Positions 1-6,365 of a stretch of 6,457 nt of DNA are shown piece by piece. Made by a program: the position numbers and the translations under genes. The notes beneath the pieces were generated by a model, which saw only the letters and a list, made by a program, of their open reading frames with translations, was not told where the DNA came from and searched no databases. This DNA comes from Flavobacteriaceae bacterium. GTDB taxonomy: Bacteria; Bacteroidota; Bacteroidia; Flavobacteriales; Flavobacteriaceae. Position 1 is the first letter of the stretch. Each line of letters starts with the position of its first letter. The stretch lies in the NCBI GenBank assembly GCA_018608735.1, contig JABAYZ010000004.1:1-6457 (forward strand), written 5' to 3'.

Positions 1-1
1 T

Positions 2-535
2 AAACAAACACTTAACTCGAATGAATTTGTGATAACTTCTGGCTCTTGGTCGGCGGATTTATGTAAAAAAATGGGTTTAAAATTATTGCTACAGCCAGGC
101 AAAGGATATAGTATCAATACCCAACGTTTAACAGGAATTACCATTCCTACTATTTTAGCGGAAGCAAAGACGGCTGTAACGCCCATGAATGGTTTTACAC
201 GCTTTGCAGGGACTATGGAAATTGCAGGAATTAATCACCAGATAAATAGAAAGAGGGTAGAAGTAATTGCGAAAGCTGTGAACACCTATTATCCATCCAT
301 TCAATTGTCAGAGACAGAAATCCAAACGGCGATCTGTGGTCTTCGCCCGCTCTCGCCAGATGGTTTGCCGTTTATTGGAAAACCAGAGTCTTGTGAAAAT
401 ATGACTATTGCGACAGGACATGCCATGTTAGGGTGGACCTTGGGGCCTGGTACTGGAAAATTGGTTTCGGAATTAATCCTCAATAAAAAAACAGCATTAG
501 ATATAAGTCCTTACCACCCCAATAGAAAATTCTAG
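2..535 (+). CDS. DadA-like FAD-dependent D-amino-acid dehydrogenase/oxidoreductase, C-terminal part (5' end outside window)
   Basis: The frame is open to the left edge, so this is a 5'-truncated gene of which 177 codons are visible; a GTG at 29 is internal, not a start. Motifs seen in order fit the C-terminal half of the DAO/DadA family: SGSWSADL (closing part of the FAD fold), QPGKGYSI, the substrate-domain strand FAGTMEI, GLRPLSPDGLPFIG, and the terminal FAD-contacting ATGHAMLGWTLGPGTG followed by an amphipathic helix. Family members oxidise D-amino acids, or D-hydroxyproline in proline/hydroxyproline catabolism, passing electrons to the respiratory chain or to oxygen. The substrate cannot be told from this part. 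The gene ends at TAG, 14 bases from the stop of the convergent gene, so any partner genes lie upstream outside the window. The family call is firm; dehydrogenase versus oxidase and the substrate are open. Confidence 0.88.
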   Translation, partial: KQTLNSNEFVITSGSWSADLCKKMGLKLLLQPGKGYSINTQRLTGITIPTILAEAKTAVTPMNGFTRFAGTMEIAGINHQINRKRVEVIAKAVNTYYPSIQLSETEIQTAICGLRPLSPDGLPFIGKPESCENMTIATGHAMLGWTLGPGTGKLVSELILNKKTALDISPYHPNRKF

Positions 536-549
536 AGATTTATGGGGTT

Positions 550-2106
550 TTATAATCGATCCAAAAACCGTTCGACTTTACTCCATAGCCCATTTTTCAT
601 ATGGGATTTTGAAAGCTGACTTTGAACCGCGCCAATATAATAATCTACGGGGGCAAAATCGTCTGTTAGAATTGGAAGTTCACTAGTAATTTCTTTACGC
701 CAAAATTTTTTGAGACGGATATCTAGTTCTGGGGATTCATTTGAAAAGGAGTAGTTTTTAGATTTAGACTTAGAGGCAATTAAAAATATATTTTGAATGG
801 TATTTCCATTTTTAGAGTCACGCAAAGGGTATACAAATAACTGAGGAAAAACGGATTTAAATGTGGCATATTCTGCTCTGAAAAACTTTCCCGAATCCCC
901 TTCGATAGATGAGATGATATTTAAAATCACGATGCCCTCTTCACTGAGAATATCATGCATTTTTTGAGCAGCTTCTTGCGTGGTGAGTTGATAAGGAATT
1001 GAATAGGAAGAATTGAACGCGTCTCCAAGAATGATGTCATAAGTTTTTTTACTGTGATTTAAATACGTCCTGCCATCACCATGAAAAATATTGAGTTGTG
1101 GGTTGTCCTCTAATCTAAAGTAATCTCTTGCCAGTTGTGTTACTTTTGGATCAATTTCAACCACATCAATTTCGGCATTTGGATAGGTTTCGAGATAGCT
1201 TTTTGGAAATGAATACCCTGCTCCGCCTAGCATTAGACAGTTTTTGAAATTAGGATAAAAATGACGTATCAGGTGGTAGCTTTTGGCATATTCAGAGACC
1301 AATTCGTCAGATTCCAAGTACATGGAGGAATGCCCTTCGTTATTAATACCCATCCGTCTAATGGTGAGTTGCTTTTCCTCATGTTTGGAATCTGTAATAA
1401 AAACTCTGTTGTAGGAAGTGTCAATATCGATGAATCCATTTTTAATCAGAAGCGTGTTCAAAAAATTAAATGCAATCAATCCCATCATAAGAAATAGTAA
1501 GACTGCAACTTTTGATTTGATATGGGTTTTTAAGGATAAAACGATCGAAATGGCTACTAAAATTAGTGCTAATAAAATCAACAGTTTATTTGTCCCAAAG
1601 AATGGGATTAAATAAAACCCCGCAAATAGTGTCCCAAATATACTGCCAGCTGTAGAGAGTGCATACAGGTTTCCAATCGTTCGTCCAGTAGAATCTAAAT
1701 TACTAAGTTTCAGTTTTGCTGCATACGGGGATACCATACCCAGATAGATGCTTGCAGGCATAAACAATATAACAGATGCAAGTACTGAAGCAATTCTAAT
1801 TTCACCAACATTTTTCTGAAGAAATAGTAGTAAAACATCTTTAATTCCGATGGTAATCGCAATGCAAATTGCTGCCAAAAGAATGATTCTTGCCAAGCGC
1901 GACATGGAGGCATTTTTATCGGCCTGTTTCCCGCCTAAATAATAGCCAAGACTTAAACTTGCAAGAATAATTCCAATGAGGCTAGTCCATACAAATAGGG
2001 ACGTCCCCAAAAAAGGGCCAATAACTCTTGAGCCTACAAGTTCGAACACCATAACAACGGCACCACAAACAAAGACGGCAAATTCTAGGATATACTTTGA
2101 TTTCAT
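550..2106 (-). CDS. Fused membrane (MFS-like) / spermidine-synthase-like protein
   Basis: This 518-residue protein has two parts. Residues about 8-220 hold some seven hydrophobic segments, with the family signature FELVGSRVIGPFLGTS then VWTSLIGIILASLSLGYYLGG at about 21-59. Residues about 225-490 form a class I methyltransferase-like fold of the spermidine synthase family: SYNRVFI (231-237), glycine loop LGGAGYSFP (293-301), acidic VVEIDP with E317, GDGRTYL (343-349), GDAFNSS with D362, and the terminal LTDDFAPVDYY (480-490). The glutamate that would bind the nucleoside ribose and the first aspartate of the catalytic loop are kept. The usual GGGDGG and DxTDP motifs are not, so canonical spermidine synthesis is doubtful. 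It is expected in the inner membrane with a cytosolic enzymatic domain; the real reaction is unknown. The ATG at 2106 is directly followed by the first membrane segment. It lies 75 bases downstream of the dipeptidase gene and may be co-transcribed with it. Confidence 0.88.
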   Translation of the reverse strand: MKSKYILEFAVFVCGAVVMVFELVGSRVIGPFLGTSLFVWTSLIGIILASLSLGYYLGGKQADKNASMSRLARIILLAAICIAITIGIKDVLLLFLQKNVGEIRIASVLASVILFMPASIYLGMVSPYAAKLKLSNLDSTGRTIGNLYALSTAGSIFGTLFAGFYLIPFFGTNKLLILLALILVAISIVLSLKTHIKSKVAVLLFLMMGLIAFNFLNTLLIKNGFIDIDTSYNRVFITDSKHEEKQLTIRRMGINNEGHSSMYLESDELVSEYAKSYHLIRHFYPNFKNCLMLGGAGYSFPKSYLETYPNAEIDVVEIDPKVTQLARDYFRLEDNPQLNIFHGDGRTYLNHSKKTYDIILGDAFNSSYSIPYQLTTQEAAQKMHDILSEEGIVILNIISSIEGDSGKFFRAEYATFKSVFPQLFVYPLRDSKNGNTIQNIFLIASKSKSKNYSFSNESPELDIRLKKFWRKEITSELPILTDDFAPVDYYIGAVQSQLSKSHMKNGLWSKVERFLDRL

Positions 2107-2181
2107 ATTAGGTTAAGTTAGATTTAAAATTAAGAGTGTAACACTTTAGTAAACACAAAAAACAAAGGGGTTTTATGAAGT

Positions 2182-3570
2182 CTATGCCTGAAGTGCTGTA
2201 AAATATTTATAAAATAATGGTATGGTTTCAATGCCTTTAAAGTAATTATACAATCCGTAATGTTCGTTAGGAGAATGGATGGCATCACTGTCCAATCCAA
2301 AGCCCATCAAAATGGTTTTACTTTTTAATTCTTTTTCAAAGAGTGCCACAATAGGAATGCTTCCGCCGCCGCGTTGTGGAATTGGAGCTGTGCCAAAGGT
2401 GTCCTTATACGCCATTGCTGCTGCTTTATATCCAATAGTATCTGTAGGCGTTACATAGCCTTGACCGCCATGATGTGGAGTCACTTTTACAGTCACTCCC
2501 TCTGGAGCAATGTTTTCAAAATGGGCTTTAAAAAGCGTAGTAATTTCTTCACAATCCTGATTAGGTACAAGACGCATTGAGATTTTTGCATAGGCTTTAC
2601 TCGCAATTACGGTTTTGGCACCTTCTCCAATATAACCTCCCCAAATGCCGTTCACATCTAGTGTAGGACGAATGGAGTTGCGTTCATTTGTGGAATAGCC
2701 TTTTTCGCCATAAACGGCATTAATCTCTAAAGACTTTTTATAGTTTTCTAACGAAAATGGTGCTTTTGCCATTTCAGCGCGTTCATCATTAGATAAATTT
2801 TCTACCTTATCATAAAATCCAGGGATGGTAATATGATTATTATTATCATGTAAAGAGGCGATCATTTTTGCTAATACATTAATAGGGTTTGCTACGGCAC
2901 CACCATAAATTCCAGAATGTAAGTCTCTATTTGGGCCTGTTACTTCGACCTCGACATAGCTTAATCCTCTTAGACCAGTGGTAATAGAGGGCGTATCTTT
3001 AGCAATCATTCCGGTGTCCGAAATCAAAATAACATCATTTTTGAGTTTGGTAGTGTTGTGTTTTACAAATTCAGCCAAGTTATCACTGCCAACTTCTTCT
3101 TCACCTTCAATCATAAATTTAACGTTACAAGGCAGTTGATTTGTCGAAGTCATAAATTCCAAAGCTTTGACATGCATATACATTTGACCCTTATCGTCAC
3201 ATGCACCGCGTGCAAAGACAGCACCTTCCGGGTGGAGTTTTGTTTTTTTAATAATAGGCTCAAAAGGAGGGGAGTCCCACAACTCAATAGGATCTGCAGG
3301 TTGTACATCATAATGACCATATACCAAAATGGTTGGGAGCTTAGGGTCTATTATTTTTTCGCCATAAATGATTGGAAATCCTTTGGTTTGACAAATTTCA
3401 ACACTATCACAGCCAGCAGTTTTTAGACTATCTGCTACAAAATCAGCGGCTTTAAACACATCTTTAGAGTAGGCTGAATCCGCACTTACAGACGCAATTC
3501 TAAGAAGCTCGAAAAGTTCTTGAACAAAACGATCCTTGTTTGTGTTGAGGTAAGATTGTAATGAATTCAT
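2182..3570 (-). CDS. M20 family metallodipeptidase (CNDP/PepV-like)
   Basis: This 462-residue protein, full family length, has all hallmarks of a dinuclear-zinc M20 dipeptidase that cleaves dipeptides, probably in the cytosol since no signal peptide is visible. Visible residues are: GHYDVQPAD with metal ligand H86 and D88; RGACDDKGQ with the bridging aspartate at 125 or 126; EGEEEVGS with general base E158 and ligand E159; SDTGM with D185; and IHSPNEHY with H432. The inserted dimerisation domain carries RDLHSGIYGGAVANP, where H218 is expected to reach into the partner's active site. SMRLVPNQ (R333) and RGGGSIPI (400-407) match substrate-binding positions. The ATG at 3570 starts a typical family N-terminus. 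On the minus strand an imperfect -7 box, GATTTTTG, lies at 3605-3598, about 28 bases before the start. The exact peptide specificity (carnosine, Cys-Gly or general) cannot be read from the sequence. Confidence 0.93.
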   Translation of the reverse strand: MNSLQSYLNTNKDRFVQELFELLRIASVSADSAYSKDVFKAADFVADSLKTAGCDSVEICQTKGFPIIYGEKIIDPKLPTILVYGHYDVQPADPIELWDSPPFEPIIKKTKLHPEGAVFARGACDDKGQMYMHVKALEFMTSTNQLPCNVKFMIEGEEEVGSDNLAEFVKHNTTKLKNDVILISDTGMIAKDTPSITTGLRGLSYVEVEVTGPNRDLHSGIYGGAVANPINVLAKMIASLHDNNNHITIPGFYDKVENLSNDERAEMAKAPFSLENYKKSLEINAVYGEKGYSTNERNSIRPTLDVNGIWGGYIGEGAKTVIASKAYAKISMRLVPNQDCEEITTLFKAHFENIAPEGVTVKVTPHHGGQGYVTPTDTIGYKAAAMAYKDTFGTAPIPQRGGGSIPIVALFEKELKSKTILMGFGLDSDAIHSPNEHYGLYNYFKGIETIPLFYKYFTALQA

Positions 3571-3632
3571 AGTTTGAGTATTGTGAATGTAAATCTACAA
3601 AAATCATCTTAAATAAATAATTCACTGTACTA

Positions 3633-3662
3633 TTTGTATTTATAAACTATTGTTTATATTTG
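3633..3662 (+). promoter_or_regulatory. Bacteroidota-type promoter for the tRNA-Leu gene
   Basis: A TTTG at 3633-3636 is followed after 18 bases by TATATTTG at 3655-3662, an exact match to the Bacteroidota -7 consensus TAnnTTTG, with spacing close to the usual -33/-7 distance. Transcription would begin near 3668, leaving a leader of about 20 bases before the mature tRNA. This is the best-supported promoter in the window; the start site is inferred from the consensus. Confidence 0.6.
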
Positions 3663-3686
3663 CGTCCCCGTTATTAGGGATGTTTA

Positions 3687-3768
3687 GCGGGCGTGGTGGA
3701 ATTGGTAGACACGCTAGACTTAGGATCTAGTGCCGCGAGGTGTGGGAGTTCGAGTCTCCCCGCCCGCA
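3687..3768 (+). tRNA. tRNA-Leu (anticodon UAG)
   Basis: A complete cloverleaf with a class II long variable arm can be drawn. The acceptor GCGGGCG (3687-3693) pairs perfectly with CGCCCGC (3761-3767), and the discriminator base is A3768. The D-loop contains TTGGTAGAC. The anticodon stem is CTAGA/TCTAG (3714-3718 with 3726-3730) with loop CTTAGGA, giving anticodon TAG at 3721-3723, which reads CUA and other CUN codons. The variable arm is 3731-3743. The T stem GGGAG/CTCCC (3744-3748 with 3756-3760) encloses TTCGAGT. CCA is not encoded (ACT follows), so it must be added after transcription. It is transcribed divergently from the dipeptidase gene and is followed at once by a terminator hairpin. 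Confidence 0.97.
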
Positions 3769-3774
3769 CTAAAC

Positions 3775-3811
3775 AACAACAAAGCTTCTCATTTTGAGAA
3801 GCTTTGTTGTT
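3775..3811 (+). terminator. Strong intrinsic terminator hairpin after tRNA-Leu
   Basis: Bases 3775-3791 pair perfectly with 3795-3811, giving a 17-bp stem with a 3-base TTT loop and no mismatch. The descending arm ends in the T-rich TTTGTTGTTT, which serves as the release tract. It lies seven bases after the tRNA 3' end and must end the single-gene tRNA transcript. Because the ascending arm is A-rich, it could also act on transcripts arriving from the minus strand. Confidence 0.88.
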
Positions 3812-3959
3812 TAAGGCCTTCAAGTCTTAGTTTTTCAATAAGCTGTTCTAATGAAAACACATTTTGCAAAATGTTTCTATTGTTCTTATTTGTTAATAGC
3901 TTGATTATTTTCCTAAAAACTAAATTTGAAAGCACCCTAATCCGGGACTCATTTTTCAT
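3789..3959 (-). CDS. Doubtful small basic ORF, 56 codons, no recognised family
   Basis: An ORF beginning at the ATG at 3959 fills the interval between the flavoprotein gene and the tRNA terminator. It starts MKNESRIRV and ends LRLEGLKQQSFSK, and its product would be basic, helical and without a hydrophobic segment. An in-frame ATG at 4028 would lengthen it to 79 codons but would overlap the flavoprotein gene on the opposite strand. Against it: no TAnnTTTG box or ribosome binding site is visible upstream, its last codons and stop lie inside the terminator hairpin, and it contains a 16-bp palindrome and the likely promoter of the opposite gene. For it: the C-terminal part has a natural-looking amphipathic composition. 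I lean to chance ORF or remnant. I do not recognise it. Confidence 0.15.
   Translation of the reverse strand: MKNESRIRVLSNLVFRKIIKLLTNKNNRNILQNVFSLEQLIEKLRLEGLKQQSFSK
3859..3874. repeat. 16-bp perfect palindrome, possible operator
   Basis: ACATTTTGCAAAATGT reads the same on both strands with no central spacer. It lies in the non-coding interval between the tRNA terminator and the flavoprotein gene, about 47 bases upstream of the likely -7 box of that gene. Perfect spacer-less symmetry suits binding of a dimeric regulator better than an RNA hairpin. A single copy in AT-rich DNA could also be chance. Confidence 0.35.
3901..3928 (+). promoter_or_regulatory. Likely promoter of the HI0933-family flavoprotein gene
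   Basis: TAAATTTG at 3921-3928 matches the Bacteroidota -7 consensus exactly. A TTG at 3901-3903 stands 17 bases upstream as a weak -33 element, slightly closer than usual. The predicted start of transcription near 3933 gives a leader of about 38 bases before the GTG start at 3971. The tRNA terminator upstream makes a separate promoter here necessary, which supports the call. Confidence 0.42.
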
Positions 3960-3970
3960 ACTTTTACAGC

Positions 3971-5182
3971 GTGAATAATTTCGACGTTTTAATTGTAGGT
4001 GGAGGTGCTGCAGGTTTTTTTGCAGCAATCAATACAGCTACTCAAAATCCAAACCTCAAAATAGCTATTTTAGAGCGGGGCTCTACTGTGCTTTCCAAAG
4101 TAAAAATTTCGGGTGGTGGTCGCTGTAATGTGACCCATGCCGAGTTTGTTCCTCAGGAGCTAGTCTTAAATTATCCTAGAGGTAAAAAAGAATTAAGAGG
4201 GCCATTTCATACTTATATGACAGGAGATACAATGCAATGGTTTGAAGATCGCGGCGTGCCTCTAAAAATTGAAGACGATGGACGGGTTTTTCCTGTTTCA
4301 AATTCGTCACAAACCATAATAGATTGTTTTTTAGAAGAAATTAAAACGCATCAGATTGAGGTCCTTTTAAATCATTCTGTACAGGGTATTAAATATGAAA
4401 CTAATGGGTGGCAGATTGACACGACTAAAGGCCTTTTTAAAACGCCTAAATTATTAATTGCAACGGGGAGTAATCCTAAAATCTGGAAATTATTGGAGTC
4501 GCTTGGACATCAAGTCATTCCTCCTGTTCCCTCTTTATTTACCTTTAATATTAACGATACCCGTCTTAAAACAATCCCAGGAGTTGTGGCTTTGGATGTC
4601 CATGTCTCTATAGTCAATAGCAGTTTGGAATCCGAAGGGCCGTTACTGGTTACACATACAGGTTTAAGTGCGCCCTCCATTCTTAAACTATCTGCCTATG
4701 GCGCTTTGGAATTGGCAGAGCGACAGTATAAGTTTGAATTAAAGGTAAATTTTATCAAACAAGAACTAGAAGATTGTATAGACCGTTTGTTGGAAATTAA
4801 AACAGCATATCCTAAAAAAATAATTTTAAAATCGGCTCAATTTGAACTTCCAAAGCGCTTGTGGGAACAACTCGTAATTGCTTCAAATTTTCCTAGCGAC
4901 CTTCGCTGGGCTGAGGTTAATAAACAGCAGTTACAAAAACTCTCCAGTCAACTGACGGAAGCTATTTTCAAGGTGGACGGTAAAAGTACGTTTAAAGAAG
5001 AGTTTGTGACGGCAGGCGGCGTTGAGCTAAAAGGGGTCAATTTTAAAACCTTTGAGAGTAAGCATTTTAAAAACCTGTTTTTTGCCGGTGAAGTTTTAAA
5101 TATTGATGCAGTAACTGGCGGTTTCAATTTTCAAAATGCATGGACCAGTGCTTTTATCGCTGCACAAGAGCTCTCAAAATAA
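3971..5182 (+). CDS. HI0933-family NAD(P)/FAD-dependent flavoprotein (YhiN/BaiN-like)
   Basis: This 403-residue protein matches the HI0933 flavoprotein family in length and motif order. It has an N-terminal FAD-binding DVLIVGGGAAGFFAA (5-19), the family hallmark SGGGRCNVTH (47-56), NYPRG (67-71), a segment with DDGRVFPVS (102-110), LLIATG (161-166), THTGLSAPSIL (228-238), and a C-terminal FAD-contacting FAGEVLNIDAVTGGFN (371-386) with a closing helix. Some members are studied as flavin reductases such as BaiN, but the substrate of most, including this one, is unknown; a soluble cytosolic enzyme is expected. The start is GTG: the frame closes at TAA 3938-3940 and no in-frame ATG lies between it and the Rossmann strand, while GTG gives the usual few residues before DVLIVGGG. 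It is 47 bases upstream of mvaD on the same strand, so some read-through into mvaD is possible. Confidence 0.92.
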   Translation: MNNFDVLIVGGGAAGFFAAINTATQNPNLKIAILERGSTVLSKVKISGGGRCNVTHAEFVPQELVLNYPRGKKELRGPFHTYMTGDTMQWFEDRGVPLKIEDDGRVFPVSNSSQTIIDCFLEEIKTHQIEVLLNHSVQGIKYETNGWQIDTTKGLFKTPKLLIATGSNPKIWKLLESLGHQVIPPVPSLFTFNINDTRLKTIPGVVALDVHVSIVNSSLESEGPLLVTHTGLSAPSILKLSAYGALELAERQYKFELKVNFIKQELEDCIDRLLEIKTAYPKKIILKSAQFELPKRLWEQLVIASNFPSDLRWAEVNKQQLQKLSSQLTEAIFKVDGKSTFKEEFVTAGGVELKGVNFKTFESKHFKNLFFAGEVLNIDAVTGGFNFQNAWTSAFIAAQELSK

Positions 5183-5204
5183 CAAATTAATAAAGGGAAG
5201 TTAG

Positions 5205-5212
5205 TATCTTTG
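5205..5212 (+). promoter_or_regulatory. Possible -7 promoter box of mvaD
   Basis: TATCTTTG is an exact TAnnTTTG match in the 47-base gap before mvaD, placing a transcript start near 5218 and leaving a leader of only about 12 bases. No convincing TTTG is present at the -33 distance, so the box could be weak or fortuitous and mvaD may partly depend on read-through from the flavoprotein gene. Confidence 0.4.
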
Positions 5213-5229
5213 TAGCTCACATAAATTTT

Positions 5230-6312
5230 ATGATTGCAAACGAATTCATTCCAAAACCTTATAAGCACCTTTTAGAAAGCGGCGTTGTTGCCTATAGCGC
5301 TCCTAGTAATATTGCTTTGGTGAAATATTGGGGAAAAAAAGCACATCAAATACCAGCCAATCCGTCGATTAGTTTTACACTTAATAACTGCAAAACATCA
5401 ACAATGCTAACGTTTGAGAGAAAAACATCAAAGGGTTTTTCTTTTGAGGTGTTTTTGGATGGCGAATTACAGGAAGATTTCAAGCCAAAAATCGAACAAT
5501 TTTTCAGTAGAATTGAGGCCTATTTGCCTTTTTTAGCTTCATATCATTTTAGAATTGAAACGTCAAACACCTTTCCTCACAGTTCAGGAATTGCCTCTTC
5601 GGCATCAGGAATGAGTGCTTTGGCATTGTGTTTAATGCAGATAGAACAACAATTAAATCCAGATATTTCAAAAGAATTTTTCAACAAAAAAGCCTCCTTT
5701 TTGGCTCGTTTAGGCTCTGGAAGCGCCTGTCGTAGTGTTGAAGGCGATTTAATAGTATGGGGCACTCATACAAATATTAAAGGAAGTTCGGATTTGGTAG
5801 GAATCAAGTATCCTTATGCCGTGCATCCCAACTTTAAAAACTACTGCGACACCATTCTTTTGGTTGATAAAGGCGAGAAGCAAGTCAGTAGTACCGTTGG
5901 TCATAATTTGATGCACAACCATTCATTTGCCAAACAGCGTTTTGCACAGGCACATTCCAATATGGATGCCTTGATATCGGTTCTAAAATCTGGGGACTTA
6001 ACGGCGTTCATTAGCATCGTAGAACGTGAAGCACTCACACTTCACGCCATGATGATGAGCAGCGATCCGTATTTTATATTAATGAAACCCAATACGCTTG
6101 AAATTATAAATAAAATCTGGGCATTCAGAGCAAAAACAGGGCTTCATATTTGTTTTACTCTAGATGCAGGTGCCAATGTTCATGTGTTATTTCCTGATAA
6201 TGAAGCAGATGAAATCCAGAAATTCATAGAAACTGAGTTGGCAGTGTATTGTCAAAATGGCCATTTTATTGAAGACAAGTTAGGTCAGGGTGCACAACAA
6301 ATAAAAATTTAA
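5230..6312 (+). CDS. mvaD: Diphosphomevalonate decarboxylase
   Basis: The enzyme performs the ATP-dependent decarboxylation of mevalonate 5-diphosphate to isopentenyl diphosphate, the last step of the mevalonate pathway, in the cytosol. The 360-residue product has the GHMP-superfamily layout with decarboxylase-specific motifs: SAPSNIALVKYWGKK (23-37) with K32 and Y33, NPSISFTLNN (44-53), the ATP phosphate loop PHSSGIASSASG (116-127), ARLGSGSACRSVEGD (159-173) with substrate-binding R168, HAMMMSSDPYF (272-282), and CFTLDAGANVHVLF (308-321) with the catalytic aspartate D312. All residues needed for decarboxylation rather than simple phosphorylation appear present. In place of the common YGG after CRS it has VEGDLIVWG, an acceptable variation. 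The ATG at 5230 leaves about 20 residues before the first conserved motif; the leader is A/T-rich without a Shine-Dalgarno sequence. A GHMP kinase gene follows after 53 bases, consistent with a mevalonate gene cluster. Confidence 0.95.
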   Translation: MIANEFIPKPYKHLLESGVVAYSAPSNIALVKYWGKKAHQIPANPSISFTLNNCKTSTMLTFERKTSKGFSFEVFLDGELQEDFKPKIEQFFSRIEAYLPFLASYHFRIETSNTFPHSSGIASSASGMSALALCLMQIEQQLNPDISKEFFNKKASFLARLGSGSACRSVEGDLIVWGTHTNIKGSSDLVGIKYPYAVHPNFKNYCDTILLVDKGEKQVSSTVGHNLMHNHSFAKQRFAQAHSNMDALISVLKSGDLTAFISIVEREALTLHAMMMSSDPYFILMKPNTLEIINKIWAFRAKTGLHICFTLDAGANVHVLFPDNEADEIQKFIETELAVYCQNGHFIEDKLGQGAQQIKI

Positions 6313-6314
6313 TG

Positions 6315-6322
6315 TATATTTG
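6315..6322 (+). promoter_or_regulatory. Possible -7 box between mvaD and the kinase gene
   Basis: TATATTTG, an exact TAnnTTTG match, begins three bases after the mvaD stop and would give a leader of about 38 bases before the next ATG. A -33 element would have to lie in the last codons of mvaD and none is clear. It may supplement read-through from mvaD, or be a chance match in AT-rich DNA. Confidence 0.3.
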
Positions 6323-6365
6323 GAGTGTAATTAATTAGGGGAAAATACAAGTATAATTCAGCTTT

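Noticed and set aside
301..483. Minus-strand ORF of 60 codons inside the DadA-like gene
   Set aside because: It is the antisense shadow of a clearly coding, motif-rich stretch and has no family features.
1261..1615. Two plus-strand ORFs opposite the membrane/spermidine-synthase-like gene
   Set aside because: They are antisense to well-conserved coding sequence and overlap each other in different frames, with no recognisable motifs.
1710..1913. Minus-strand ORF of 67 codons in another frame of the membrane-domain gene
   Set aside because: It is an out-of-frame product of the membrane helices' coding DNA and has no start context of its own.
2135..2145. AGTGTAACACT, an 11-base palindrome with a one-base centre upstream of the membrane fusion gene
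   Set aside because: The arms are only five bases and no promoter can be placed beside it, so it is likely to occur by chance in AT-rich DNA.
2107..2181. Terminator between the dipeptidase gene and the membrane fusion gene
   Set aside because: On the minus strand there is a short T run (GTTTTTTG) but only a five-pair AAAAC/GTTTT stem before it, too weak to call; co-transcription remains possible.
2374..3426. Plus-strand ORFs opposite the dipeptidase (68 and 122 codons)
   Set aside because: They lie wholly antisense to a complete M20 gene with all metal ligands; their composition is rich in F, C and N and not protein-like.
3687..3811. tRNA-Leu as an attachment site of an integrated element
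   Set aside because: tRNA genes are common integration sites, but no integrase, no repeated copy of the tRNA 3' end and no foreign-looking genes are present in the window.
3730..3978. Plus-strand ORF of 82 codons beginning inside the tRNA
   Set aside because: It starts in the tRNA variable arm, runs through the terminator hairpin and overlaps the start of the flavoprotein gene, so it cannot be a sensible gene.
5577..5765. Minus-strand ORF of 62 codons inside mvaD
   Set aside because: It is the antisense of the conserved ATP-loop and CRS regions of mvaD.
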